64,000 nt of DNA. It comes from Butyricimonas synergistica DSM 23225 (GTDB taxonomy: Bacteria > Bacteroidota > Bacteroidia > Bacteroidales > Marinifilaceae). Every line of letters starts with the position of its first letter. Position 1 is the stretch's first letter. The translations under genes and the position numbers were made by a program. Positions 56,264 to 64,000 of this stretch are shown here, one piece after another. A model generated the notes under the pieces. The model made no database searches. It was given only the letters and a program-made list of their open reading frames with translations, and had not been told where the DNA came from. The stretch covers positions 1,031,475 to 1,095,474 of the forward strand of contig NZ_KB903359.1 of the NCBI RefSeq assembly GCF_000379665.1, read 5' to 3'.

Positions 56264-57041
56264 AAGATAAGCATAACGCTTCTTTTATATCTATGTCATG
56301 GACCGGACTTTCCCAATCCAAATGCAAAGATATAAAAATCCCACAAAAAACGCTCACTGTCAGACAGAAATCAGCGTTTTAAGACTGATTTTTATAGCCC
56401 ATTTGTACTCCATTGGTTCTCAAAAAGTAAAAAACACTGAAAATCAATAGAAACAGTAATTCCTTGTCAACATCGTTGTGGCTACGCCCCGTATTGGAAT
56501 GTTGCAATAAAATGTAATTTGAGCTTACGCAAATAGTCCGACACCACTCCCCCAATATAATCCGATGAATTTCCTATTGTGAGATTGTAGTGACATTTTT
56601 CTGATTGGACTCATTTTATAGATGTTTGATCATATCGTATATATAATTGATATATAACGATATATATCCACATAAAATTAACATCATTACAGAAGCAATA
56701 ATACCCCGACAGTCTTACTATGTCAAGAACTTTACCACCTTATCTGCAAGCAGGAACGAAATCTTTATCCAACTTATTAGTCTCTATTCTGTGGAAAATA
56801 AAATTTACAAGCCTTTATTTTCCAATATAAAATACCATCAATTGCATATCTACAGCTTTGCTGCTGATTTTGGATTTATATCCTAATGCATTTACAACAA
56901 TATGTTTACCAGTTCCAATATCTATGGCGATTTAATAGCTGCTTTTATTCGCTCTGCCATCAGTTTGCACCTTTATCTTATGATTCTGACAAGATATTAA
57001 AAAAAATATCGCTAATGTTATTTTCCTTCTTCATCTTCAAA
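56264..57041. other. AT-rich spacer in the islet, no supported gene
   Basis: Frames at 56647-56886 and 56886-57086 (plus) are short, AT-rich and without motifs or ribosome sites. An inverted repeat ATATCGT/ACGATAT surrounds 56632-56663. Degraded coding remnants are possible but I cannot name them. Confidence 0.45.
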
Positions 57042-57584
57042 TTACAAACTTTCCAGCAGTTCTATCATTTTATAGATGGTAGTTGATGGATTATCATATG
57101 TCTCCAACACCTTGGCTCTTGCCGTTGCCTCTGATGTTTTTTCGGACAGTTGCTGTTTCTCATTTAATGCCAAAGTCCCCTTTGCATAGTGTTCAAGATG
57201 TCTTTTCAGTTTCTTGATGCAGGCGTTTTGAGTTAGTTCGGCATGACACTTCTCAAAGTGTAGCAAATACCACAACTCAATACATGGATTCGACACTAGC
57301 AATACCGCATTTGGAATACTTTGCAGGTGTTCCAGCATTCCGTTCACATCTAGGTCAAACATTAGAAATGTTTTATCATTTTTGGTTGCGACATATTTCC
57401 GTTTACAATTCTCTATATACCGAACGGATATGTTCGAATCGCTCTTTCTTGGGATAATCTGAATAGGCGCACGGTATTGCGAACGAAGATGACTGATATA
57501 AGCAACCTCAGACTCCCCCTCACAGAAAACAAAGAAGTTTGGCTTCATTGCTTTGCCTTTGGATTTTCTTATTTGTCGTCCCAT
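57042..57584 (-). CDS. RloB-family protein (AbiLii-like), putative defence partner
   Basis: The 180-residue protein starts with a basic segment (MGRQIRKSKGK) and then shows the RloB pattern. FFVFCEGESEVAYISHLR carries the acidic Glu-Gly-x-x-Glu of a TOPRIM-like fold, FLMFDLDVNG the second acidic strand (DxD), and SNPCIELWYLLHFE the conserved late motif. RloB proteins occur next to AAA ATPases in RloAB and AbiL-type phage-defence systems, where a nuclease role is presumed. It begins 8 bases after the stop of the ATPase gene, on the same strand. Confidence 0.87.
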   Translation of the reverse strand: MGRQIRKSKGKAMKPNFFVFCEGESEVAYISHLRSQYRAPIQIIPRKSDSNISVRYIENCKRKYVATKNDKTFLMFDLDVNGMLEHLQSIPNAVLLVSNPCIELWYLLHFEKCHAELTQNACIKKLKRHLEHYAKGTLALNEKQQLSEKTSEATARAKVLETYDNPSTTIYKMIELLESL

Positions 57585-57592
57585 ATCAGTTT

Positions 57593-58837
57593 CTATTTTA
57601 TAAAACTATCCGTCTGTTCGTCAATATACGGGATAGCATCAAAACGCCCTTGCAAATATGCCTTCTCCGCATCTAGCCCGTCGCGGAAATCTTTATAATC
57701 AAACAGCGAATACAAATCCGAGGACCCGTCATCCCGTTTGTTGACAAAATATATCTGATCCTTACGCAACTTATTGGTATTAAGCAAGTATGTATTGTGC
57801 GTAGTATATATCAACTGCGCCGATTCGCTTTTATTGAACAAACCGATAATATACTCTACCAGTTTTATATGTAGCTGCGTCTCGATTTCATCTATCAACA
57901 GGATTTTATTATTCTTGACGATATCCATAATCGTCAGCATCATCTCGAAAAGACGTTGTGTTCCGGCTGACTCTTCTGCAAAAAAATTGAAAGGAACATC
58001 CGGATTATTCCTGTGATAAGTCGTAATGACCAGCTGTGGTTTCTGAATATCTTCTACCGACAATATTTGATTGTCTGCAGGGTCTATCACTGCAGTCGAA
58101 AATACTTTATTCTCATGCCTGCTGTCGATTTTGACAATGTCGCTGTCGGCAATTCGCAGCACATTAAGGAACTGCTCTTTGTTCTCATTCAACAAGCGCT
58201 CGACAGAGAACGAATTATATCCGAAATAATTCAGAATAAAACGCTCATTGAAATACCGAAAAACATCTTTTGCGACATCTCGATCCATCTGACTGGCACG
58301 TGATACAAAAAGCGTTTTCTTGGACGTATTGGCAGCAACATCCATAGGACGGCGAATCACCGATCGGAATTCATAGATATCCTTTTTGTCGGGACCCTTT
58401 GTCTCATCACGAGAAAAAACCAGTGAACGACGACCATTCGGATAATAGTAAAGTGCCTCTTTCAGTATCTCAACTTTATTGAGTTCAAAAGAATATTCAT
58501 ATTCGATACCTTCAAGAAGGAAGCGAATGAAAAATGTGCTTGACTTGCCAATACCCCCGAATTTGAACGGAGTAAAGGCAAATATCGTATTCTCGTTGTA
58601 ATTGTGAGATGAGAATATCATTCCCACACAAGCGCGAATAGCCTTGATAACACTGCTCTTTCCTGACGCATTTGCACCATAAATGGCAACAGTTTTAAGC
58701 AACTGCTCATCACCGCATACAAATGTATTTTCTTCAAGTTCCTTTGCCTTTTTGGTCTGTATGCTTGCTGCCCGCATATCCAATACCACCTCATCTTTAA
58801 TTGAAAAAAAGTTGCTCAAACGAATTTCAAGTATCAT
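57593..58837 (-). CDS. AAA/ABC-type ATPase of an RloAB/AbiL-like pair
   Basis: The protein has 414 residues from the ATG at 58837; GGAGG at 58843-58847 is well placed, whereas the longer start is a TTG. The family is AAA_15/OLD-like: ILEIRLSNFFSIKDEVVLD at the N-terminus, Walker A YGANASGKSSVIKAI, a signature-like ESAGTQRLFEMM, Walker B ILLIDEIETQLH and the switch His in IYTTHNTYLL. No TOPRIM nuclease is fused, unlike OLD. The RloB-type partner is next. The layout matches two-gene systems that sense phage and trigger abortive infection; this role is inferred. Confidence 0.88.
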   Translation of the reverse strand: MILEIRLSNFFSIKDEVVLDMRAASIQTKKAKELEENTFVCGDEQLLKTVAIYGANASGKSSVIKAIRACVGMIFSSHNYNENTIFAFTPFKFGGIGKSSTFFIRFLLEGIEYEYSFELNKVEILKEALYYYPNGRRSLVFSRDETKGPDKKDIYEFRSVIRRPMDVAANTSKKTLFVSRASQMDRDVAKDVFRYFNERFILNYFGYNSFSVERLLNENKEQFLNVLRIADSDIVKIDSRHENKVFSTAVIDPADNQILSVEDIQKPQLVITTYHRNNPDVPFNFFAEESAGTQRLFEMMLTIMDIVKNNKILLIDEIETQLHIKLVEYIIGLFNKSESAQLIYTTHNTYLLNTNKLRKDQIYFVNKRDDGSSDLYSLFDYKDFRDGLDAEKAYLQGRFDAIPYIDEQTDSFIK

Positions 58838-59157
58838 TTTATCCTCCAAATTTGTAATTATTTCGCAAATATAACAAATTAAATGGCAAAACCATAATTT
58901 GGACTACTTTTTATGGATTAGAGGTAGCCTGCATAAAGTATTGTTAAATACCCAAATCCCACAGAAAACACACTGAAGAACCAAGATAATCATATCCCTC
59001 TCACGTTCTCGCTCCGTTGATGCCGTAGAGATGCTATAATCTCACATATAGAAACATTATAGCAAATTGGTTCATAGAACGTGCGCATGTTATATCTTCC
59101 TTGGGACTTCGGTAGAATTACTACGGGACTTCAGTAGTAAAAGGTCATACTTTTTTT
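58838..59157. other. Spacer upstream of the defence pair
   Basis: About 320 bases hold the presumed promoter of the ATPase gene and two copies of GGGACTTC(G/A)GTAG (near 59104 and 59125). No coding frame is supported. Confidence 0.4.
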
Positions 59158-59216
59158 GAAGGTTTATAAAGTTGCCAAGCATCAAAATGCAGATATTGGC
59201 AACTTTATAAACCTTC
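59158..59216. repeat. 21-bp perfect hairpin at the islet edge
   Basis: Positions 59158-59178 and 59196-59216 are exact complements (core TTTATAAAGTTGCC) with a 17-base loop that itself can pair GCAT/ATGC. It lies 10 bases after the Mrp gene stop. No T tract follows on either strand, so it is longer and different from the terminators elsewhere in the window. Confidence 0.85.
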
Positions 59217-59226
59217 ATTCTTCACA

Positions 59227-60306
59227 TCATTTCGTTACTCTCACCCGGTGAGTCGTTTCCCCGGTTTCCTCGACCGCCTCGACAACATGGCGGGCTAAAT
59301 CACGGAATGCCTGTCCGGTAATGGTATTCTCGTCCAGAGCCACGGGAGTACCGGCCTCTCCTCCCTCCATGATACTCTGCACGATAGGAATTTGTCCCAA
59401 CAGACGCATACCCCTCTCGTCAGCCAGTTTCTTGGCACCTTCTTTACCGAAAATGTAGTATTTATTATCCGGCAATTCGGCAGGAGTAAACCAAGACATA
59501 TTCTCCACCAATCCCAACACGGGAACTTGTATGCCCGGGGATTCAAACATGTTGATACCTTTTATGGCATCTGCCAACGCCACTTGCTGCGGGGTACTTA
59601 CCACGATCGCCCCGCTCAAGGCTACCGTCTGCACCAGCGTCAAGTGAATATCACTCGTTCCCGGGGGAAGGTCTATCAACATGAAATCCAACTCATCCCA
59701 AAAACCTTCTTCCACCATCTGTTTCAAGGCATTGGAAGCCATCGGGCCTCTCCACACGGTAGCGGAGTTGGGATCAACGAAGAAACCGATAGAAAGCAAT
59801 TTCACCCCGTATTTTTCCACGGGATTTATCAATTCTTTCCCGCCAACCTCAACCATGTAAGGATTGGCATCTTCACAAGCGAACATTTTCGGGATGGAAG
59901 GACCAAAGATATCCGCATCCACCAAACCCACTTTATACCCCAATTTAGCCAAGGCAACAGCCAAATTGGAAGCAACGGTAGATTTACCGACGCCCCCTTT
60001 CCCGGAAGAAACGGCAATAATATGTTTCACTTTCTCTAAAGCTAACGGTTTTTCCAAGTCATGCACGAAAACCGTTTCAATCTTCACCCCCGAATAATTC
60101 AGCTTCTCTTTCAGCAAAGCCTCGCATTTCTTGCTCACGGCACCAATGAACGGGTCGTTCGCTTTCTGGAAAACCAAACGGAAGCTCACGTTCCCGTCTT
60201 CTACCTTAATATTCTGCACCATATCCAGTGCCACGATACTTTTCGATGTCCCGGGGTATTTCACCTCCGCCAACACGTCACGTACCTCTTTTACAAGTTC
60301 TTGCAT
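59227..60306 (-). CDS. apbC: Mrp/NBP35-type iron-sulfur cluster carrier ATPase
   Basis: The protein has 359 residues from the ATG at 60306 (MQELVKEVRDVL). An N-terminal DUF59-like part (1-80) precedes a deviant Walker A P-loop, SSGKGGVGKSTVASNLAVAL. MLIDLPPGTSDIHLTLVQ is the switch. ApbC/Mrp proteins hold and pass on Fe-S clusters. The CxxC found near the VENMS segment in E. coli ApbC is not present here (NMSWFTPAELPDNKYYIFG). It marks the return to core genes. Confidence 0.92.
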   Translation of the reverse strand: MQELVKEVRDVLAEVKYPGTSKSIVALDMVQNIKVEDGNVSFRLVFQKANDPFIGAVSKKCEALLKEKLNYSGVKIETVFVHDLEKPLALEKVKHIIAVSSGKGGVGKSTVASNLAVALAKLGYKVGLVDADIFGPSIPKMFACEDANPYMVEVGGKELINPVEKYGVKLLSIGFFVDPNSATVWRGPMASNALKQMVEEGFWDELDFMLIDLPPGTSDIHLTLVQTVALSGAIVVSTPQQVALADAIKGINMFESPGIQVPVLGLVENMSWFTPAELPDNKYYIFGKEGAKKLADERGMRLLGQIPIVQSIMEGGEAGTPVALDENTITGQAFRDLARHVVEAVEETGETTHRVRVTK

Positions 60307-60377
60307 AATATATCTAGTATGTTTTTGTAAATCTCTCTCGCGAAGATACAAATAATACACCTCACGAGAGAAGGATT

Positions 60378-60893
60378 TTAAATTTCCATGTTCAATTTTG
60401 CATCCTCCACGATTTCACGAGCCCGGCGATTGAAACAAGCCACGATAACCTGCTCAAACTCCGGATGTTTTATCAGGAATGTCACGATCTCCCGGAGCGC
60501 GATCCGGGCGGCATCTTCCATCGGGTAACCGTAAACACCCGTGCTAACCAGGGGAAATGCCACGGTCTTCAATCCATTTTCAGCTGCCACGGCAAGACTA
60601 TTGCGATAACACGCGGCTAAAAGCTCCGGTTCCCCGTGGCGCCCATCGGAATAAACCGGTCCCACGGTATGAATTACGTGCCTGGCTTTCAAGCGATACC
60701 CCTTCGTGATCTTCGCCTCGCCGGTCTTGCATCCGCCCAAAGTGCGGCATTCCGCCAGCAACTCCTTTCCCGCGGCACGATGAATTGCCCCGTCGACACC
60801 ACCACCTCCTAACAAGGAAGAATTGGCAGCATTCACGATGGCATCCACGTCCAACGTAGTTATATCCGCCTCAATAATTTTCAATCTTTCCAT
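60378..60893 (-). CDS. Macrodomain O-acetyl-ADP-ribose deacetylase
   Basis: The 171-residue single macrodomain has the ADP-ribose loops [23 protein letters not shown] and [11 protein letters not shown]. The MacroD/YmdB class removes acetyl or ADP-ribose groups from OAADPr and ADP-ribosylated proteins. Its start lies inside the preceding Nudix gene (23-base overlap), so the two are coexpressed and both act on ADP-ribose compounds. Confidence 0.94.
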   Translation of the reverse strand: MERLKIIEADITTLDVDAIVNAANSSLLGGGGVDGAIHRAAGKELLAECRTLGGCKTGEAKITKGYRLKARHVIHTVGPVYSDGRHGEPELLAACYRNSLAVAAENGLKTVAFPLVSTGVYGYPMEDAARIALREIVTFLIKHPEFEQVIVACFNRRAREIVEDAKLNMEI

Positions 60894-61434
60894 AGGAACT
60901 CATTTTATCAAGTATTAACATTTCCACTTTCTTCAAATCAAACGCCTCGAAACGCTTATCTGGTTGCTCGAAACCGCTCACTTGCAGGTATACTTTCAAC
61001 CTCAACTGCTGCAATGCCCGACGGAACATATCCTCGTGGTCGAAAGCCAGGGGAGGCAATTCGCGGACATCAAACCAACGGGCATCCGCCGCATCATCCT
61101 GTCCCGAAACTTTCATCCCGCGGGAATTCACCAAAGCATAAAAAGCCACCGTGATCGTTCTTCCCCGGGGATCCCTGTCCACCGCGGAAAAGGCATGAAA
61201 TTGCTCCACGAAAACATCCTTCAGTCCGGTTTCCTCCTCCAACTCCCGTGCGGCACATTCCTCCACGGTTTCGTCCATATTCAGGAAGCCCCCGGGAAAC
61301 GCCCAGCTTCCCTTGAAAGGCTCTCCGCCCCGCTCGATAAGCAACACTTGCAGTTTCTGTCCGTCAAAACCGAAAATCACACAATCGGTAGTCACTGACG
61401 GGCGAGGATACCGGTAACAATATTTCTCTTCCAT
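60871..61434 (-). CDS. Nudix hydrolase
   Basis: The 187-residue enzyme has the Nudix box [23 protein letters not shown] in the middle (shown here only as the motif GX5EX7REUXEEXGU, with Glu residues in place). The N-terminus [17 protein letters not shown] and the late [15 protein letters not shown] resemble ADP-ribose pyrophosphatase-like Nudix proteins of the NrtR/DUF4743 side, without the DNA-binding domain. The overlap with the macrodomain gene supports ADP-ribose as substrate; that is an inference. Confidence 0.9.
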   Translation of the reverse strand: MEEKYCYRYPRPSVTTDCVIFGFDGQKLQVLLIERGGEPFKGSWAFPGGFLNMDETVEECAARELEEETGLKDVFVEQFHAFSAVDRDPRGRTITVAFYALVNSRGMKVSGQDDAADARWFDVRELPPLAFDHEDMFRRALQQLRLKVYLQVSGFEQPDKRFEAFDLKKVEMLILDKMSSYGKIENY

Positions 61435-61444
61435 AATTTATCTT

Positions 61445-62155
61445 TTATACCCGTGTATTATACTGTCGCAACCGCTCTCGAAGTTTCATACAATCGGGAC
61501 AAACTTTCTTCATCAACGCCCAAAAATCGGCAGAATGGTTCTTTTCCACCGTGTGGCAAAGCTCGTGCAGGATAACGTAATCAATGATCTCGTCCGGCAA
61601 CTTCATGAGTTTCACGTTCAAACTGATATTATCTTCCGACGAACAACTCCCCCAATTCGATATATTATTGCGGAAAGACAATTCCCGGTACCGGAAACCG
61701 AAACGCTCGGCAAGCTCTTTCACCCTGCCCGGCAAATAGCGTTTACTCTCCATACGGTATATCTCTATCAAAAAATTCTCCACGTAAGGGGCTATCTTCT
61801 TGTAATCCGTGTTCCGGGGAATATACAAGCGAATCTCCTTGCCCTCTATCTTATAATGGGGACGGGCATCGTCGCAAGCGAGCACTTTCAACACGTGGAA
61901 CTTCGTTTTCACCTCGGAATCCATGCCTAATCCCACCCCCGTGTCTTTTTCGTAAGTTTGTATCTTCGCGAGATTTGTTCTGATCCATTCCTGTTGCGAA
62001 ACGACAAACTCTTCCACCTGTCGCCCGCTCACCCCGTAAGGAACGTTTACCCACACCCCTCTGCCCGGGGCGATACGCACCGAGAGAAAACGGATATTCA
62101 TCCCCCGTCTTACCTTCACTTTCCCGATTCCCGGTAATATGATCTCGTCCTGCAT
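61445..62155 (-). CDS. YgjP-like metallohydrolase (DUF45)
   Basis: The 236-residue protein has the zincin motif HELCHTVEKNHSADFW (HExxH plus a downstream His/Asp) in the C-terminal third. The DUF45 pattern NISNWGSCSSEDNISLN-LMKLPDEI-IDYVILHE precedes it. YgjP-type proteins are predicted metal peptidases or hydrolases of unknown substrate. It follows the Nudix gene's start by 10 bases upstream on the same strand, so it may be the first gene of a short operon with Nudix and macrodomain genes. Confidence 0.9.
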   Translation of the reverse strand: MQDEIILPGIGKVKVRRGMNIRFLSVRIAPGRGVWVNVPYGVSGRQVEEFVVSQQEWIRTNLAKIQTYEKDTGVGLGMDSEVKTKFHVLKVLACDDARPHYKIEGKEIRLYIPRNTDYKKIAPYVENFLIEIYRMESKRYLPGRVKELAERFGFRYRELSFRNNISNWGSCSSEDNISLNVKLMKLPDEIIDYVILHELCHTVEKNHSADFWALMKKVCPDCMKLRERLRQYNTRV

Positions 62156-62160
62156 AATTA

Positions 62161-62197
62161 AAAAAGGGCTACCGATTGTTTACTTTCGGATAGCCCT
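62161..62197 (-). terminator. Terminator after the small conserved gene
   Basis: AGGGCTA-CCGA (62165-62175) pairs with TCGG-ATAGCCCT (62186-62197) with one bulge. Leftward it runs into TTTTTT, a strong terminator for the gene at 62266-62556. Confidence 0.75.
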
Positions 62198-62265
62198 GAA
62201 CCTTTTAGCTTTAAACTTTTAGTTTTTAGCTCTTACTTTTCCACGGCAGCTCTGGCTATCGTGAA

Positions 62266-62556
62266 CTAAGCATTTTTTTTAATAACCTCGCTCAAACGAG
62301 TAAACTCACCATCTACCGTCTTCAACAACTCAATTGAAATTCCTTTATAATATGCTTTCGCTTCCTTCTTGTCGTTAAATGCCTTACGATTAGAAATTTT
62401 GCTTCTTACTTCATTCCTATATTCAACCATATCCTTCACGATATTGACAACCTCCGGGTCATTCTTCTCCGTGGTGGAATTATAATTCATACAATCAGCG
62501 ATTACCGCGAAAGTCAAGTAATCAACATCTTTCTTCAATCTTCTTATACTTGCCAT
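62266..62556 (-). CDS. Small conserved-looking cytosolic protein, function unknown
   Basis: The 96-residue protein is mostly helical and charged (MASIRRLKKDVDYLTF, AKAYYKGISIELLKTVD) and lacks a signal. I do not recognise a named family, though proteins of this size and start are common in Bacteroidales. It has a clear stop-terminator arrangement at 62161 and stands between aroC and the YgjP-like gene. Confidence 0.7.
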   Translation of the reverse strand: MASIRRLKKDVDYLTFAVIADCMNYNSTTEKNDPEVVNIVKDMVEYRNEVRSKISNRKAFNDKKEAKAYYKGISIELLKTVDGEFTRLSEVIKKNA

Positions 62557-62620
62557 AACAATTGATATTTAATTTCTACAAAAGTAATAAAGATTACGTC
62601 CAAATCAAACAATCGGGCGA

Positions 62621-63694
62621 CTAAAAATTCCCCCGTCCCGCTTCCAGCATCATGTCCAGCACCAACATGGCAGCCATAGCTTCCACTACCGGAACGGCAC
62701 GAGGCACAACGCACGGGTCATGCCGCCCGTGTGCCGAGAAAAGGACCGCCTTGCCCGAAAGGTCTACCGTCCGCTGTTCCCGTCCTATCGTCGCCACGGG
62801 CTTGAAAGCCACCCGGAAATAAACATCCTCCCCGCTTGTAATGCCACCCAATATGCCTCCGGCATGATTGGTCAACGGCTTCACCAGCCCGTCCGCTATC
62901 GTGAAAACATCATTATGCTCGCTTCCCCGCATGGCAGCAGCCCGAAAACCTTCCCCGTACTCGAATCCTTTGGCAGCATTTATACCCATCATATAATGCC
63001 CCAAACGAGCTTGGAAACGGTCGAAAACAGGTTCACCCACGCCTGCCGGAATACCCCGTATCACGCAACTCACCACCCCTCCGATACTATCCCCTTCCGC
63101 TTTCACCTTCCGTATCAAATCCTCCATTTCCCCTGCCAGCTTCTCGTCCGGGCAACGAACCGCATTCGCATCAACCCGGCTTAAATCCAACCCTGTGTAC
63201 GGTTTATCCAACTCCACGTGACCGATCTGTGACGTGTACCCCTGCACGGAAACTCCCCGGGTACGGAGTATTTGCTTGGCTATCGCTCCCGCCACCACAC
63301 GTGCCACGTGTTCGCGTGCCGACGAACGTCCCCCGCCCCTGTAATCCCGGATTCCGTATTTCTTTTCCAGTGTAAAATCCGCGTGCGACGGACGGAACAC
63401 GTCTTTCATCTCTTCATAATCCCGGCTCCGCTGGTCACGGTTGCGCACGATAAAACCGATCGGCATCCCCGTCGTCACCCCCTCGAGGATACCGGAAAGC
63501 AATTCCACCTTATCCTCCTCCTTCCTCTCGGTTGTCAAATCCGACTGTCCCGGTCTGCGCCGGTCGAGTTCCCATTGCACCTCATCCGTCGATAAAACAA
63601 ATCCCGCCGGACAACCGTCAATAACTCCTCCCATCGCCTCCCCGTGCGATTCCCCGAATGATGTCAACGTGTATAACTTCCCGATCGTATTCAT
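62621..63694 (-). CDS. aroC: Chorismate synthase
   Basis: The protein has 357 residues from the ATG at 63694 (MNTIGKLYTLTSFGESHG); the longer frame begins at a TTG. Chorismate synthase converts EPSP to chorismate, the last step of the shikimate pathway, using reduced FMN. Family motifs are FGESHGEAMGGVIDG, RGGGRSSARE and GGILGGITSGEDV. A TTGAAAA repeat lies just upstream. Confidence 0.97.
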   Translation of the reverse strand: MNTIGKLYTLTSFGESHGEAMGGVIDGCPAGFVLSTDEVQWELDRRRPGQSDLTTERKEEDKVELLSGILEGVTTGMPIGFIVRNRDQRSRDYEEMKDVFRPSHADFTLEKKYGIRDYRGGGRSSAREHVARVVAGAIAKQILRTRGVSVQGYTSQIGHVELDKPYTGLDLSRVDANAVRCPDEKLAGEMEDLIRKVKAEGDSIGGVVSCVIRGIPAGVGEPVFDRFQARLGHYMMGINAAKGFEYGEGFRAAAMRGSEHNDVFTIADGLVKPLTNHAGGILGGITSGEDVYFRVAFKPVATIGREQRTVDLSGKAVLFSAHGRHDPCVVPRAVPVVEAMAAMLVLDMMLEAGRGNF

Positions 63695-63703
63695 TTGGTT
63701 CAA

Positions 63704-63731
63704 TTGAAAATTGAAAATTGAAAATTGAAAA
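63704..63731. repeat. TTGAAAA repeat upstream of aroC
   Basis: Four exact TTGAAAA heptamers lie 9 bases before the aroC ATG. A related run (TTTTCAATTTTGCATTTTCAAT) lies at 63832-63852, after the slyD stop. Confidence 0.9.
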
Positions 63732-63856
63732 TGAAGGAATCATAATCAATCGTGCAATTTCCAACGGTTTATTAGAACTTCAAATATAGCAAAAATGGAA
63801 AACCAAGATCACGAGAACCCTAATTTTCCATTTTCAATTTTGCATTTTCAATTAGA

Positions 63857-64000
63857 TCAGTGGCAGCAACCGTCACTACAACCGGAACCGCATCCACCGT
63901 TGTCAGAACCACAACCGTGACATCCGCCACACTTGTGTGAATGCAATGCTTCCAATTCCTCGTCGGTAGCATCTCTCACGGCCAACACCTTGCCTTTAAA
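63857..64000 (-). CDS. slyD: FKBP-type peptidyl-prolyl isomerase SlyD, C-terminal part only
   Basis: Only the last 47 residues and the TGA are inside the window. The end of the FKBP/IF domain (FKGKVLAVRDATDEELEAL) is followed by the Cys/His-rich metal-binding tail (HKCGGCHGCGSD, then CGSGCSDGCCH). SlyD is a prolyl isomerase and chaperone whose tail binds nickel and other metals. The rest of the gene lies to the right. Confidence 0.8.
   Translation of the reverse strand, partial: FKGKVLAVRDATDEELEALHSHKCGGCHGCGSDNGGCGSGCSDGCCH

Noticed and set aside
56632-56663. AT-rich inverted repeat as an origin or attachment site
   Set aside because: The arms are only 7 bp in very AT-rich sequence; chance is enough to explain it.
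56647-57086. Two short AT-rich ORFs on the plus strand upstream of RloB
   Set aside because: No ribosome site, motif or coding bias; the second runs into the antisense of the RloB gene.

Overview
The window is a chromosomal segment of a gut-type Bacteroidota bacterium of the order Bacteroidales. Odoribacter/Butyricimonas-like is my best guess from gene families, not a proof. The evidence is an ECF sigma/FecR pair, DUF3575 and DUF6562 fimbrial-type lipoproteins, DUF4923, BT_3928-type and DUF1599 proteins, lipoprotein glycosidases, a CarboxypepD_reg/plug/barrel receptor, and promoters of the Bacteroidota type (TAnnTTTG) ahead of several genes. Most genes are ordinary housekeeping genes, with several accessory islets between them.

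Layout. 1-4.2 kb: an ECF sigma factor, its FecR-type anti-sigma factor and a cut-off zinc metalloprotease (DUF5117/DUF4953 family), all leftward. 4.4-8.2 kb: a PorT-like barrel, a C-terminal processing protease, a YfcE-like phosphoesterase and a class A beta-lactamase. 8.2-14.9 kb: a leftward run nfo-sbcD-sbcC-(DUF4062/GHKL ATPase), tightly coupled and running on into the beta-lactamase. 15.3-16.9 kb: prfC. 17.1-26.8 kb: a surface-adhesin (fimbrial-type) operon headed by two large palindromic operators, with one DUF3575 protein and four DUF6562-type lipoproteins, two of them about 1000 residues with unlike C-terminal beta-helix modules. 26.8-28.1 kb: DUF4923, a candidate small RNA and tRNA-Thr(CGU). 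28.2-32.4 kb: PAP2 phosphatase, TonB-receptor-like barrel, flavodoxin-like reductase. 32.4-36.6 kb: beta-mannosidase and beta-hexosaminidase lipoproteins, a pair able to take apart the N-glycan core. 36.7-47.7 kb: KamA-like radical SAM protein, nucleoside deaminase, lgt, secA, upp, a DUF308 protein, htpG. 47.9-48.1 kb: the C-terminal stump of a tyrosine recombinase. 48.5-53.9 kb: miaB, a SpoU methyltransferase convergent with and overlapping folP, DUF1599, a BT_3928/DoxX-type protein, tpiA.

54.0-59.2 kb is an AT-richer accessory islet between tpiA and the mrp/apbC gene: a NERD nuclease-like protein, an internally duplicated membrane-anchored protein, a frameshifted lipoprotein, and an RloB-type protein paired with an AAA ATPase, which resembles AbiL/RloAB-type defence systems. 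59.2-64 kb returns to core genes: Mrp ATPase, a macrodomain protein overlapping a Nudix hydrolase, a YgjP-like metallohydrolase, aroC, and the Cys/His-rich tail of SlyD at the right edge.

The most promising leads are the RloB/ATPase islet, the palindrome-controlled DUF6562 adhesin locus with diversified C-termini, the DUF4062-GHKL-winged-helix protein coupled to SbcCD, and an orphan promoter-to-terminator unit that may be a small RNA. Calls rest on reading motifs by eye; no database search or folding was run.
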